From positions 1-63,173 of the forward strand of contig JACPDR010000036.1 of the NCBI GenBank assembly GCA_016183935.1: a stretch of DNA of 63,173 bases. The letters are read 5' to 3'. Origin of the DNA: Caulobacterales bacterium. GTDB taxonomy: Bacteria; Pseudomonadota; Alphaproteobacteria; Caulobacterales; Caulobacteraceae. A program made the position numbers and the translations under genes. Under the pieces are notes generated by a model. It did no database searches. It had not been told where the DNA came from and saw only the letters and a program-made list of their open reading frames with translations. Below are positions 10,196 through 16,626 of this stretch, one piece after another (positions within the stretch are counted from its first letter, which is position 1; every line of letters begins with the position of its first letter).

Positions 10196-10726
10196 CTAGA
10201 GGCGGCGCGCGCCCAGCGAGACCGCGCGCGCCAACGCCTGGGCGATCTGCGCTTCCGATCTGAGCAGGGCCTCCGCCCCGCCGTCGACGTGCACATTGAC
10301 CGTCACGCCCGCCGCGACCGCCGGCTCGATCGCCCCCGAGGTCCCGGGCCGGAACAGCTCCGGTCCCCGTTCGCCGACCAGATAGGCCCCTCCGGTCGCG
10401 ACGGGTCCGCCGTCCGCCCGCGCGCCCGAGAACGCCGCCCCCGCCGCCTGGGCGATCGCCGCGGCCAGGCCTCCGACCCGGCCCCCGCCCGCCGCCGAGT
10501 TGATCGCGGCGAGCACAGCCCGCGCCAGCTCGGCCAGCGAGACCTCCCCGTCGGCCGCGGCGCGCGCCAGCGATCGGGTGAGGCTCGACCCGGCCTTGTC
10601 GAAGGCGATCTCGATCGACGCCGCCGCCCGCTCGGCTGGCTCCCTGAGTCCCTCCAGGGCCGCGACCGCCTCAGCGGCGCGTCGCGGCACAGAGTCTAGG
10701 CCGTCCGGTTCAATCTCGTCAGTCAT
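10196..10726 (-). CDS. GTA tail tape-measure protein, gp11-like (short)
   Basis: 176 residues from the ATG at 10726 (MTDEIEPDGL), which overlaps the end of the preceding gene by 8 bp. It is Ala-rich and helical in its first 100 residues, then a Gly-rich region with ADGGPVATGGAYLVGERGPELFRPG, a signature of lambda-type tape-measure C-termini. GTA tape measures are short because the tail is short; the Rhodobacter protein is about 220 residues, so this one is on the small side. It would set tail length and be expelled on DNA delivery. Confidence 0.85.
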   Translation of the reverse strand: MTDEIEPDGLDSVPRRAAEAVAALEGLREPAERAAASIEIAFDKAGSSLTRSLARAAADGEVSLAELARAVLAAINSAAGGGRVGGLAAAIAQAAGAAFSGARADGGPVATGGAYLVGERGPELFRPGTSGAIEPAVAAGVTVNVHVDGGAEALLRSEAQIAQALARAVSLGARRL

Positions 10727-10895
10727 CGGGCCAGGCCTCCGCCAATCGCTCAAACGCGGCCCGCCCCAGCGGAGCGCTCGCCGCCGGCGCGTCCGTCAAC
10801 ATCCGCCACTCCTTCAATGAGAGCCGCCAGAAGGCCGGTGGAGGCGCGCCGAGCAGTGCGGCCGTGCGCATCATTGAGCCCCACGGCGTCTTCAC
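10719..10895 (-). CDS. GTA tail assembly chaperone, second small protein
   Basis: 58 residues from a GTG at 10895 whose last two bases begin the TGA of the preceding gene (GTGA). The open frame continues upstream, but that part is a Gly/Arg-rich shadow. The core PPPAFWRLSLKEWRML fits the short phage tail assembly chaperone family found beside gp10 in GTAs (rcc01693-like). With the 98-residue gene upstream it is the likely counterpart of the phage G/GT pair, made here as two separate overlapping genes rather than by frameshift. Confidence 0.8.
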   Translation of the reverse strand: MKTPWGSMMRTAALLGAPPPAFWRLSLKEWRMLTDAPAASAPLGRAAFERLAEAWPDD

Positions 10896-11188
10896 GTCGC
10901 CGCCGCGAAGGCCTCGGCCACCGCCTCCGCCGCCTCGCATGGATCTACCCGCGCGCGCGCCAGTTCGGCGGCCAGCGCCGTCTCGCCGCCGCCTCTCAGA
11001 AGCGCCGCGAGGACCACCGTCAGGTCCCGGGCCGACAACGCCCGCATCCGCTCGGCGAGCGCGGCGAGTCCGTCACAGCCCAGCGCCGTCTCCATCTCGG
11101 CCAGCGCGCCGAGGGTCAGGCACAGCCGTCGCTCCGCCCCGGCGAGCGTCGCCACGACTTCGCCCCTCGCGCCGTTGGTCTTCATCAC
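10892..11188 (-). CDS. GTA gp10-like tail assembly chaperone
   Basis: 98 residues. The RGEVVATLAGAERRLCLTLGALAEMETALG segment is typical of the GTA gp10 (Phage_TAC_11) family, with helical Ala/Leu-rich remainder. It overlaps the tail-tube gene by 4 bp (ATGA) and the next small gene by GTGA. Its role is presumably to keep the tape measure soluble during tail assembly. Confidence 0.87.
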   Translation of the reverse strand: MMKTNGARGEVVATLAGAERRLCLTLGALAEMETALGCDGLAALAERMRALSARDLTVVLAALLRGGGETALAAELARARVDPCEAAEAVAEAFAAAT

Positions 11189-11593
11189 GCCGCGCCGAAC
11201 GTCACTTCGCCGGCGCTGGCCAGGCTGATCGCGAAGGTCGCCTCACCCTCGTGCTCGCCGGCGTACTCCAGCGCCGCCACCAGAAACGGCCCCTCCAGCG
11301 TGCCGAAGTCGGGCACAATCAGCCGCCAGGTCCGCGCCGCCTGATCGAAGAAGGCCTCCCGGATCAGCGCGTCCGAGGCCGCGTCGCGGAAGATTCCCTG
11401 CCCCGCCACGGCCGCAGACTTCACGCCCGCCGCCCAACAGCTCTCGCCATCGGCCCGCGCTGTCGCCGTCAGTGGCGTCGACCGACCGGGCGTTCAGCGA
11501 GATGGTCCGGGCCCTCAATCCGGCCACGGTCGTGAACACGCCCGGCGCGCCCTCGATCTTCAACAGGATGTCCTTGCCGCGTTGCGCCGTCAT
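11185..11593 (-). pseudogene. GTA major tail protein, gp9-like, split by a +1 frameshift
   Basis: Start ATG at 11593 (MTAQRGKDILLKIEGAPGVF), overlapping the gp8 stop (ATGA). The first frame gives about 53 family residues up to GRWRELLGGG and then runs out of homology. The rest of the protein (VKSAAVAGQGIFRDAASDAL to EVTFGAA, ending at 11185) is in the +1 frame. Removing one G from the GGG at 11433-11435 restores a continuous 135-residue protein through RELLAAGVKSAAV, which is the family's length and motif order. So one base is extra here. It may be a real mutation, a sequencing error, or less likely a programmed shift. Both halves are otherwise undamaged. Confidence 0.85.
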
Positions 11594-12000
11594 GGTTCCT
11601 CCTCCTCGGTGACTGCGCGCACGCGCAGCACCGCGAATGTTCTCTGCCCGTCGGGAGCCGGATAGACGTCGGCGAAGCCCGGCCGCAGGTTGATCGTACG
11701 GACCCCGTCCGCCGCCAGGGCCGCGTCCGCGAGCGCCACTCTCAGCGCCGCCAGCACCGCCTTCGCCTCCTCGGTGCCGCGAAAGCGCGACACGATGGTC
11801 AGGGTCAGCCCGTGCTCGATCCCGCAGCCCTCGGCCCCGACCGGACGGGTCTCCGATCGGCCGATCAGCAGGTAGGGAAAGGTCGGACGGGCCGGCGGCG
11901 CATCCCAGATTCTCGGAGGCTCTCCCAAAAGGGCGCGCACGGCGGGATCGCCTCCCAGCTGCGCGATCAGCGCCTTCTGCAACGCCAGTTCATGGCTCAC
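11590..12000 (-). CDS. GTA tail terminator-like protein, gp8-like (DUF3168)
   Basis: 136 residues from GTG at 12000, which overlaps the gp7 stop (GTGA). The N-terminus reads HELALQKALIAQLGGDPAVRALLG, then a PPARPTFPYLLIGRSETRPVG strand region, matching DUF3168 proteins that cap the tail tube. The open frame upstream of this GTG is an Arg-rich shadow of gp7. Ends by ATGA overlap with gp9. Confidence 0.9.
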   Translation of the reverse strand: MSHELALQKALIAQLGGDPAVRALLGEPPRIWDAPPARPTFPYLLIGRSETRPVGAEGCGIEHGLTLTIVSRFRGTEEAKAVLAALRVALADAALAADGVRTINLRPGFADVYPAPDGQRTFAVLRVRAVTEEEEP

Positions 12001-12290
12001 GGCGCTCGCTCCAGGTTCAGGATCGCCTGCCCGCCGACAGTCTCGGTCGACCGGATTCTCCAGTCGGCGCCGCCGAACCTGAGCACCCGCTCCGCCGTCA
12101 GCCGCGCATCCGCCCGGGCTTCGGCCGTCCTGCGTTCCGTGGCCCGCGCGGCGCCGGCCTCGGTCTTTTCCCGCGATTGTCGCGGCCCCAGCTTCAGCCA
12201 GGCGGAACCCATCGGCTCCCAGCTCACCGCCCGGCCGCCGTAAGGCGTCTCGCTCTCCACGCCCTCGAACAGGCCCGCCAGCACCCTCAC
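11997..12290 (-). CDS. GTA head-tail adaptor/head closure protein, gp7-like
   Basis: 97 residues starting at a GTG (12290) that overlaps the gp6 stop. The YGGRAVSWEPMGSAWLKLGPR core, the charged middle and GGADWRIRSTETVG strand match the phage head-tail joining (SPP1 gp16-type) family. Its place between gp6 and gp8 supports this. Confidence 0.87.
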   Translation of the reverse strand: MRVLAGLFEGVESETPYGGRAVSWEPMGSAWLKLGPRQSREKTEAGAARATERRTAEARADARLTAERVLRFGGADWRIRSTETVGGQAILNLERAP

Positions 12291-12553
12291 AGCCGCACCC
12301 CGCGATAGGGCGCGATCCAGGCCTCGACCGGCACGATCGGCATATCGCGTTCACCGCGCTCATAGGCGCGCAACACCAGCATGAGCACGGCGAGCCGCAG
12401 CGGCGCCGGAGAAGCCGCGTCGAGCGGCGCCCCGACATCGCCTTCGACCCTCGCCTGGGCCGCGTCGATCAGCGTCTGGACCAGCCCATCCTCGGCGTCA
12501 TGCTCGACGCGCAGGAACAGCTTCGCCTCCGCCAGCGAGACGGGTGCGGTCAT
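12287..12553 (-). CDS. GTA head-tail connector, gp6-like
   Basis: 88 residues. MTAPVSLAEAKLFLRVEHDAEDGLVQTLIDAAQ is the classic start of the phage connector (gp6/HK97 gp6-like) family: V-S-x-x-x-A-K-x-x-L-R-V. The C-terminus has the PVEAWIAPYRGVRL segment. It is separated by about 150 bp from the capsid gene upstream, the only sizeable gap within the tail half of the cluster. Confidence 0.88.
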   Translation of the reverse strand: MTAPVSLAEAKLFLRVEHDAEDGLVQTLIDAAQARVEGDVGAPLDAASPAPLRLAVLMLVLRAYERGERDMPIVPVEAWIAPYRGVRL

Positions 12554-12705
12554 GGGAACCTCGCTTTGCTTGGTTGTGGCGAGCGACGGGTGGCGTGTGG
12601 CGTGTGAGCGCCGGGCCGGACCCCATCATCACCATTTCTCATCGCGGCCTGCGGCGAGCGGCGATGACCCGCCGCCCGCCACCGACCATCGTCACCCGGC
12701 GAGCG

Positions 12706-13947
12706 TCAGCTCGCCGCGAACTTCATCACCTTGATGGCGTCGAAATTCTGCACGCCGCCGCCGACCCGCTTGGTGGTGTAGAACAGCACATAGGGCTTGG
12801 CGGAGTAGGGATCCCTGAGCACCCGCACGCCGGCCCGGTCGACGATCAGATAGCCGCGCTGGAAGTCGCCGAAGGCGATGGCCGCCGCGTCCGCGCCCAC
12901 GTCGGGCATGGTCTCGATCTCGGTGACCGCATAGCCCAGCAGGCTGGCCGTCTCGCCCGGCCGCTGCGCCGGCTGCCAGATGTAGGCCCCGTCGCTGTCC
13001 TTGAACTTGCGCACCGCCGACACCGTCCTGCGGTTCATCACGAACCGCCCGTTTGGCCGGTACCGGGCCTTCGGCGCATAGACCAGGTCGATCAGCCGGT
13101 CGGTCGGGTTCGACAGCGCGAACGCGCCCGCGGCGCCCGAGGCGACATAGCCGATCTTGCCCCACTCGTGGGCGGCCTCGGCCACGACGTCGTAGCTCAG
13201 GAAGCCCTTCGGCTTGTTGACCCCGTCGCCGCTCACGAAGGCGGTGGTCTCCTGCGCCGCGAAGGCGTCCTCGACCTCGGACGCCAGCCATTCGTCGAGG
13301 TCGATCAACGCATCGTCCAGCAGGCTCTGCGTGGCCGCCGGACTGGCGTACAGATCGGCCGAGGGGAACTCCAGCAGCGCCAGGGTGGCCGGGTCCGTCT
13401 CCGGCCGCGCCGCCGTCTCGGCGACCCAGCCGGCGGCCAGGCCGGCGGTCGAGACGGGCTTGCGGAACACGCCCGCGCCCACGGTGCGGACGCTGGCGAT
13501 CTCGCGCATCGGCGACCCCGCCATCAGTCGCCGCTCGATCGCCCGCTCTGTCTGCTCCGGCACCACATAGCCGGCCGAGTTCGACGCCGTCGACAGCCCC
13601 GCCTTCAGCTCCAGACCGAAGGACGCGCCCGTCTTGAGATAGCCGTCGAAGGCGCTCTTCTCCTCCCCCTTCATGGGGGATGTGGCGGCGAAACCAACGG
13701 AGGGAGTCAGCCCCAGCTCGGGCCGTCGCCCCTCGCTCACCACCCGGTCCAGCCGCGCCTGCGCGCTGCTCACGGCGTGGTCGATCCGCGCCACCTTCTC
13801 CTCCAGCAGCGTATCGGCTGTCGCCTTCTTCTCGATCTCGTCCAGTCGGGCGTCATTGGCCCCTTTGAACGCCTCGAACGCCGCCATCATCTCGTGCATG
13901 GCGGCGCGCGCCTCGGGCGTGCCCGAGGCCGTCTTGGTCTCTTTCAT
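12706..13947 (-). CDS. GTA major capsid protein, HK97 fold, gp5-like
   Basis: 413 residues from the ATG at 13947, preceded by an ACCGGAGAC ribosome site. The first 60 or so residues form a charged coiled coil (AFEAFKGANDARLDEIEKKA), the scaffold part removed by the protease in the family. Next come FDGYLKTG, STASNSAGYVVPEQ and the strand-rich HK97 body (GWVAETAARPETDP, SLLDDALIDLDEWL, VSGDGVNKPKGFL). No start codon coupling to the protease gene exists because an opposite-strand gene sits between them, so this gene likely uses a promoter in 13948-14155. Confidence 0.95.
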   Translation of the reverse strand: MKETKTASGTPEARAAMHEMMAAFEAFKGANDARLDEIEKKATADTLLEEKVARIDHAVSSAQARLDRVVSEGRRPELGLTPSVGFAATSPMKGEEKSAFDGYLKTGASFGLELKAGLSTASNSAGYVVPEQTERAIERRLMAGSPMREIASVRTVGAGVFRKPVSTAGLAAGWVAETAARPETDPATLALLEFPSADLYASPAATQSLLDDALIDLDEWLASEVEDAFAAQETTAFVSGDGVNKPKGFLSYDVVAEAAHEWGKIGYVASGAAGAFALSNPTDRLIDLVYAPKARYRPNGRFVMNRRTVSAVRKFKDSDGAYIWQPAQRPGETASLLGYAVTEIETMPDVGADAAAIAFGDFQRGYLIVDRAGVRVLRDPYSAKPYVLFYTTKRVGGGVQNFDAIKVMKFAAS

Positions 13948-14155
13948 GGTGTCTCCGGTTTTCAGGAACCGCGGTATGCGGTAGAGATCAGGGCGTGAGC
14001 GGCCCCGTGGAAAGATTGTCGTCTTGCCGGTGCGGCCGCCGCACGGCCCCGTCCGGCCGGAAGCGCGCGGGCCGTCTCCAGCCAGCAGGGGCCGAGCTTG
14101 ACCGGACCACAGTGGCGTGTGACGCTCTCGGGGCTCAACCTTAAGGATCGTCGTC

Positions 14156-14554
14156 ATGCGCCTGGTTGGAACACTCGCAACGCTACTCCTCGTTACCGGA
14201 TGCGCCCCGATGGGGGCTGAGGCGCCGCTTGGCGCCGAACCCTCGGCCCGCCGCTGCTTCACCCCCAACGAAGCCCGGCTGATCAAGTTCGAGCCGGGCG
14301 CCGGCGCCTATGTCCGGACACGGGGCGGTGAAGCCGTTCTATTGACCGGTCCCGCGGCCTGTCTCGATGTCTCCGGTGAAGTAAGCATCGGCCTGCGGGC
14401 TGTGGGCCTGGAGACCGCCGACGTCTGCATTGGCGATCCCGCCCACCTCGACATCCGCAGCCACGCAACCATCCTTCGGACCTGCAATGTCGAGGTCGCG
14501 CGGGTCGTGCCGCAGAGCGAGATCGCTCAGCTTGAGGATCGTCAGAGCCCCTAG
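14156..14554 (+). CDS. small lipoprotein (DUF6491-like), inserted in the GTA cluster
   Basis: 132 residues. The N-terminus MRLVGTLATLLLVTGCAPM is a lipoprotein signal with a TGC lipobox. The mature part has CFTPNEA near 35, then LLTGPAACLDV, ADVCIGDPAHLDI and RTCNVEVARV; the paired Cys pattern resembles DUF6491 secreted proteins of Caulobacterales. AAGGAT lies about 8 bases before the ATG. It is transcribed opposite to the GTA genes between capsid and protease. Its TAG (14552-14554) interlocks with the protease TAG in a shared CTAG. Function unknown. Confidence 0.8.
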   Translation: MRLVGTLATLLLVTGCAPMGAEAPLGAEPSARRCFTPNEARLIKFEPGAGAYVRTRGGEAVLLTGPAACLDVSGEVSIGLRAVGLETADVCIGDPAHLDIRSHATILRTCNVEVARVVPQSEIAQLEDRQSP

Positions 14555-15042
14555 GAGCTCGCGGCCGCTGTCTGGGATTTCACGCTGAACCGCGCTCCCC
14601 GCAGCATCGGAAACGTAACCAGCGACACCTCCCACAACTCCACCTCGACCAGCACGCGCAGCTGTCCCTCGCGGCGCGCCCTCTGACTGCGGAAGCCGAT
14701 CGACAGCCCGTCCAGAGCGCCGGCCCTGGACAGCGCCTGGGCGAACCGCGCCTCCGCCGACCAGTCCATGATCCGCCCGCGCACCCACAGGCCGTGTTCG
14801 TCCTCGCGGACCTCGTCCCAGACGCCGACCACCGACCGGCTTTCATGCTGATGCAGCATCCGGACGCCTCGCGCGCCGACCGCTGCGACACTTCCATTGA
14901 AAGCGCCCTTCGCGACGACGTCTCCATTCAGGTCGGCCACGCCCCACAAAGAGGCATAGCCCTCGATCATCAGGCCTCCGCCGCGCACGAGGGCGGTTTG
15001 CGTCTCGGACGATGCGACATCGGCTGTCCGATGCGCGCTCAC
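14551..15042 (-). CDS. GTA prohead protease, gp4-like
   Basis: 163 residues from GTG at 15042, overlapping the gp3.5 stop (GTGA). It belongs to the HK97 prohead protease family: IEGYASLWGVADLNGDVVAKGAF, the MLHQHE motif with the catalytic His, and LSIGFR with the catalytic Ser followed by the VELWEVSLVTFPM strand. It cleaves the capsid N-terminal scaffold during maturation. It converges on the inserted lipoprotein gene with overlapping stop codons. Confidence 0.94.
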   Translation of the reverse strand: MSAHRTADVASSETQTALVRGGGLMIEGYASLWGVADLNGDVVAKGAFNGSVAAVGARGVRMLHQHESRSVVGVWDEVREDEHGLWVRGRIMDWSAEARFAQALSRAGALDGLSIGFRSQRARREGQLRVLVEVELWEVSLVTFPMLRGARFSVKSQTAAASS

Positions 15043-15263
15043 GCGCCTCGCTCCAGCCGCATCTCCATCCGCTCGACCGCCGCGCGGGTGGCCTTGCTCT
15101 GCTCTTCCAGCCGCGCCAGCCGTTCCGCCACCTGCCGATGGTCGCCCACCCGATCCTCCAGGGTCGCGATCCGCGCCGCCGCGCCGCCGGCCCAGAACAG
15201 CGCGCCGGCCGTCTGCACCGCCAGCGCCGCGATCACGGCCACCGGAATCTTCCGCGTTTCCAT
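15039..15263 (-). CDS. GTA small membrane/coiled-coil protein (gp3.5 position)
   Basis: 74 residues from ATG at 15263 (METRKIPVAVIAALAVQTAG), which overlaps the portal stop (TGATG). A single membrane helix spans about 7-29, then a coiled coil with ARIATLEDRVGDHRQVAERL and LARLEEQSKATRAAVERMEM. GTA clusters often carry a small gene here, but its role is unknown to me. The longer open frame upstream lies inside the portal gene. Confidence 0.78.
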   Translation of the reverse strand: METRKIPVAVIAALAVQTAGALFWAGGAAARIATLEDRVGDHRQVAERLARLEEQSKATRAAVERMEMRLERGA

Positions 15264-16423
15264 CAGACGCCTACTCCCGCCATGCGCCGCCGTTCCTCGT
15301 CGGTGAGGAAGCTGGCGGCTTCCAGTCGCGCCCACAGCGCATCCCGCTCCGGCTGCAGCGCCGGCACGCCGTCCAGATCCGCTTCGATCCTCGCGCCCGG
15401 AAACCGTGGGGCCAACCATCCGGTCAGCGCCGCCGCCGCCTTCCTCACCAGCGGCGCCACCGTGCCGCGCCAGAAGGCGGCGTTGGCCTCGCGGTAGTTG
15501 GAGTAGGTGGCGTCGCCGGGAATCCCCAGCAGCTGCGGCGCGACGCCGAAGGCCAGGGCGATCTCGCGGGCCGCGGCGTGCTTGCCGGCGATGAAGTCCA
15601 TGTCCGCGGGCGTCCAGCTCATCGGCTTCCAGTCGAGTCCGCCCTCGAGGATCATCGGCCGTCCGGCGTTCATCGTCCCCGCGTGAGCCTCGTCGAGCTG
15701 CGCTCGCAGCGTTTCGAACTGCTCCACCGTCAGCCGCTCGCCGTCCTGGGCGCCATAGACCAGCGCGCCGCTCGGTCGCGCTGCATTGTCCAGCAACGCC
15801 TTGTTCCAGGCGCTCGAGGCGTTGTGCACGTCGATCGCCGACGCCGCCGCCTCCAGCGGCGAGAAGCCGTAGTGGTCATCGGTCGGATGGAACAGCTTCA
15901 GCTGCATCACCGGCATCCAGCCGTCCGCCTGCCGACCGATCCGCAGCGAGCGACCGTCGACGGAATATTCATACGCCTCGGGCCAGCCGGCGCGGCCTGG
16001 AACGACCTTCACCCGATCCGGCCTCAACGTCCAAAGCTCGGCCGGCTCATCGTCCCCCACGGCCTCCGCATAGGCGTTCCCCGCCGTCTGCAGGCCGCCG
16101 TACAGGGCTTCCAGCCACTCCGTCCCCGACTGCTCCGGGTTCGGCTGGGCCAGCAACCGCGCCAGCGGATGGTCGTCCTGCCTCGCGCCGTCGATGAACA
16201 CGGCCAGCGGCGTCGAGGCGGCCGCCTCGGCGACCATCCGGATGCATCGGTAAGCCACCGCGTTGCGGCCGAACCCCTCCGTCGCCAGGTTCGCATAGTC
16301 CCTCGGCGTCCATCGCGGCCGCCCCGCGCTGGTCAAGGCGATCAGCGGCCCGGTCCGGCTATCCTTTATTTCGGGCGCGACAAGGTTTCGCCGCCCCCCG
16401 AAGGGCCGCCGCCAGTTCAGCAT
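15263..16423 (-). CDS. GTA portal protein, gp3-like
   Basis: 386 residues from ATG at 16423 (MLNWRRPFGGRR), preceded by CCCGGAGATCATC with a good GGAG. HK97-type portal landmarks: NAVAYRCIRMVAEAAASTPL, LLAQPNPEQSGTEWLEALYG, LFHPTDDHYGFSPLEAAA, and AFGVAPQLLGIPGDATYSNY. The portal forms the DNA channel at one capsid vertex. It is the first GTA gene here; no terminase gene lies upstream. A possible -10 (TATAAC on the minus strand, 16521-16516) lies between it and the kinase terminator, with only a weak -35. Confidence 0.95.
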   Translation of the reverse strand: MLNWRRPFGGRRNLVAPEIKDSRTGPLIALTSAGRPRWTPRDYANLATEGFGRNAVAYRCIRMVAEAAASTPLAVFIDGARQDDHPLARLLAQPNPEQSGTEWLEALYGGLQTAGNAYAEAVGDDEPAELWTLRPDRVKVVPGRAGWPEAYEYSVDGRSLRIGRQADGWMPVMQLKLFHPTDDHYGFSPLEAAASAIDVHNASSAWNKALLDNAARPSGALVYGAQDGERLTVEQFETLRAQLDEAHAGTMNAGRPMILEGGLDWKPMSWTPADMDFIAGKHAAAREIALAFGVAPQLLGIPGDATYSNYREANAAFWRGTVAPLVRKAAAALTGWLAPRFPGARIEADLDGVPALQPERDALWARLEAASFLTDEERRRMAGVGV

Positions 16424-16533
16424 GATGATCTCCGGGGTGGGTATCGGGCGCCGCCGCCCCCGTTCCGGGAGCGTCGAGCGGACTTTCCGACCTGCCGACA
16501 TCATACGGCCCCAGCGTTATAGGGCGGGAAGAA

Positions 16534-16556
16534 AGGCTCGAGAAAAGCTCAAGCCT
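16534..16556 (-). terminator. intrinsic terminator after the hybrid kinase gene
   Basis: AGGCTCGAG (16534-16542) and CTCAAGCCT (16548-16556) pair with one G-U. On the minus strand the stem is followed by TTTCTTCCC, so it fits termination of the kinase transcript before the GTA portal. The rest of 16424-16626 holds an AT-rich stretch (TTTTATTTTTTG near 16570) and no gene. Confidence 0.65.
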
Positions 16557-16626
16557 GTGATCAGAGACGCTTTTATTTTTTGAATCCGACTATAGATCCG
16601 CGAAAGGCAAGCACAGCGTCACGCCT

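Noticed and set aside
10719..11188. Programmed frameshift joining the two tail chaperone genes
   Set aside because: The genes overlap by GTGA with separate starts and no slippery heptamer was seen; separate translation explains them.
4707..16423. Complete integrated prophage
   Set aside because: No integrase, repressor, replication, lysis or terminase genes; gene order and content match a GTA.
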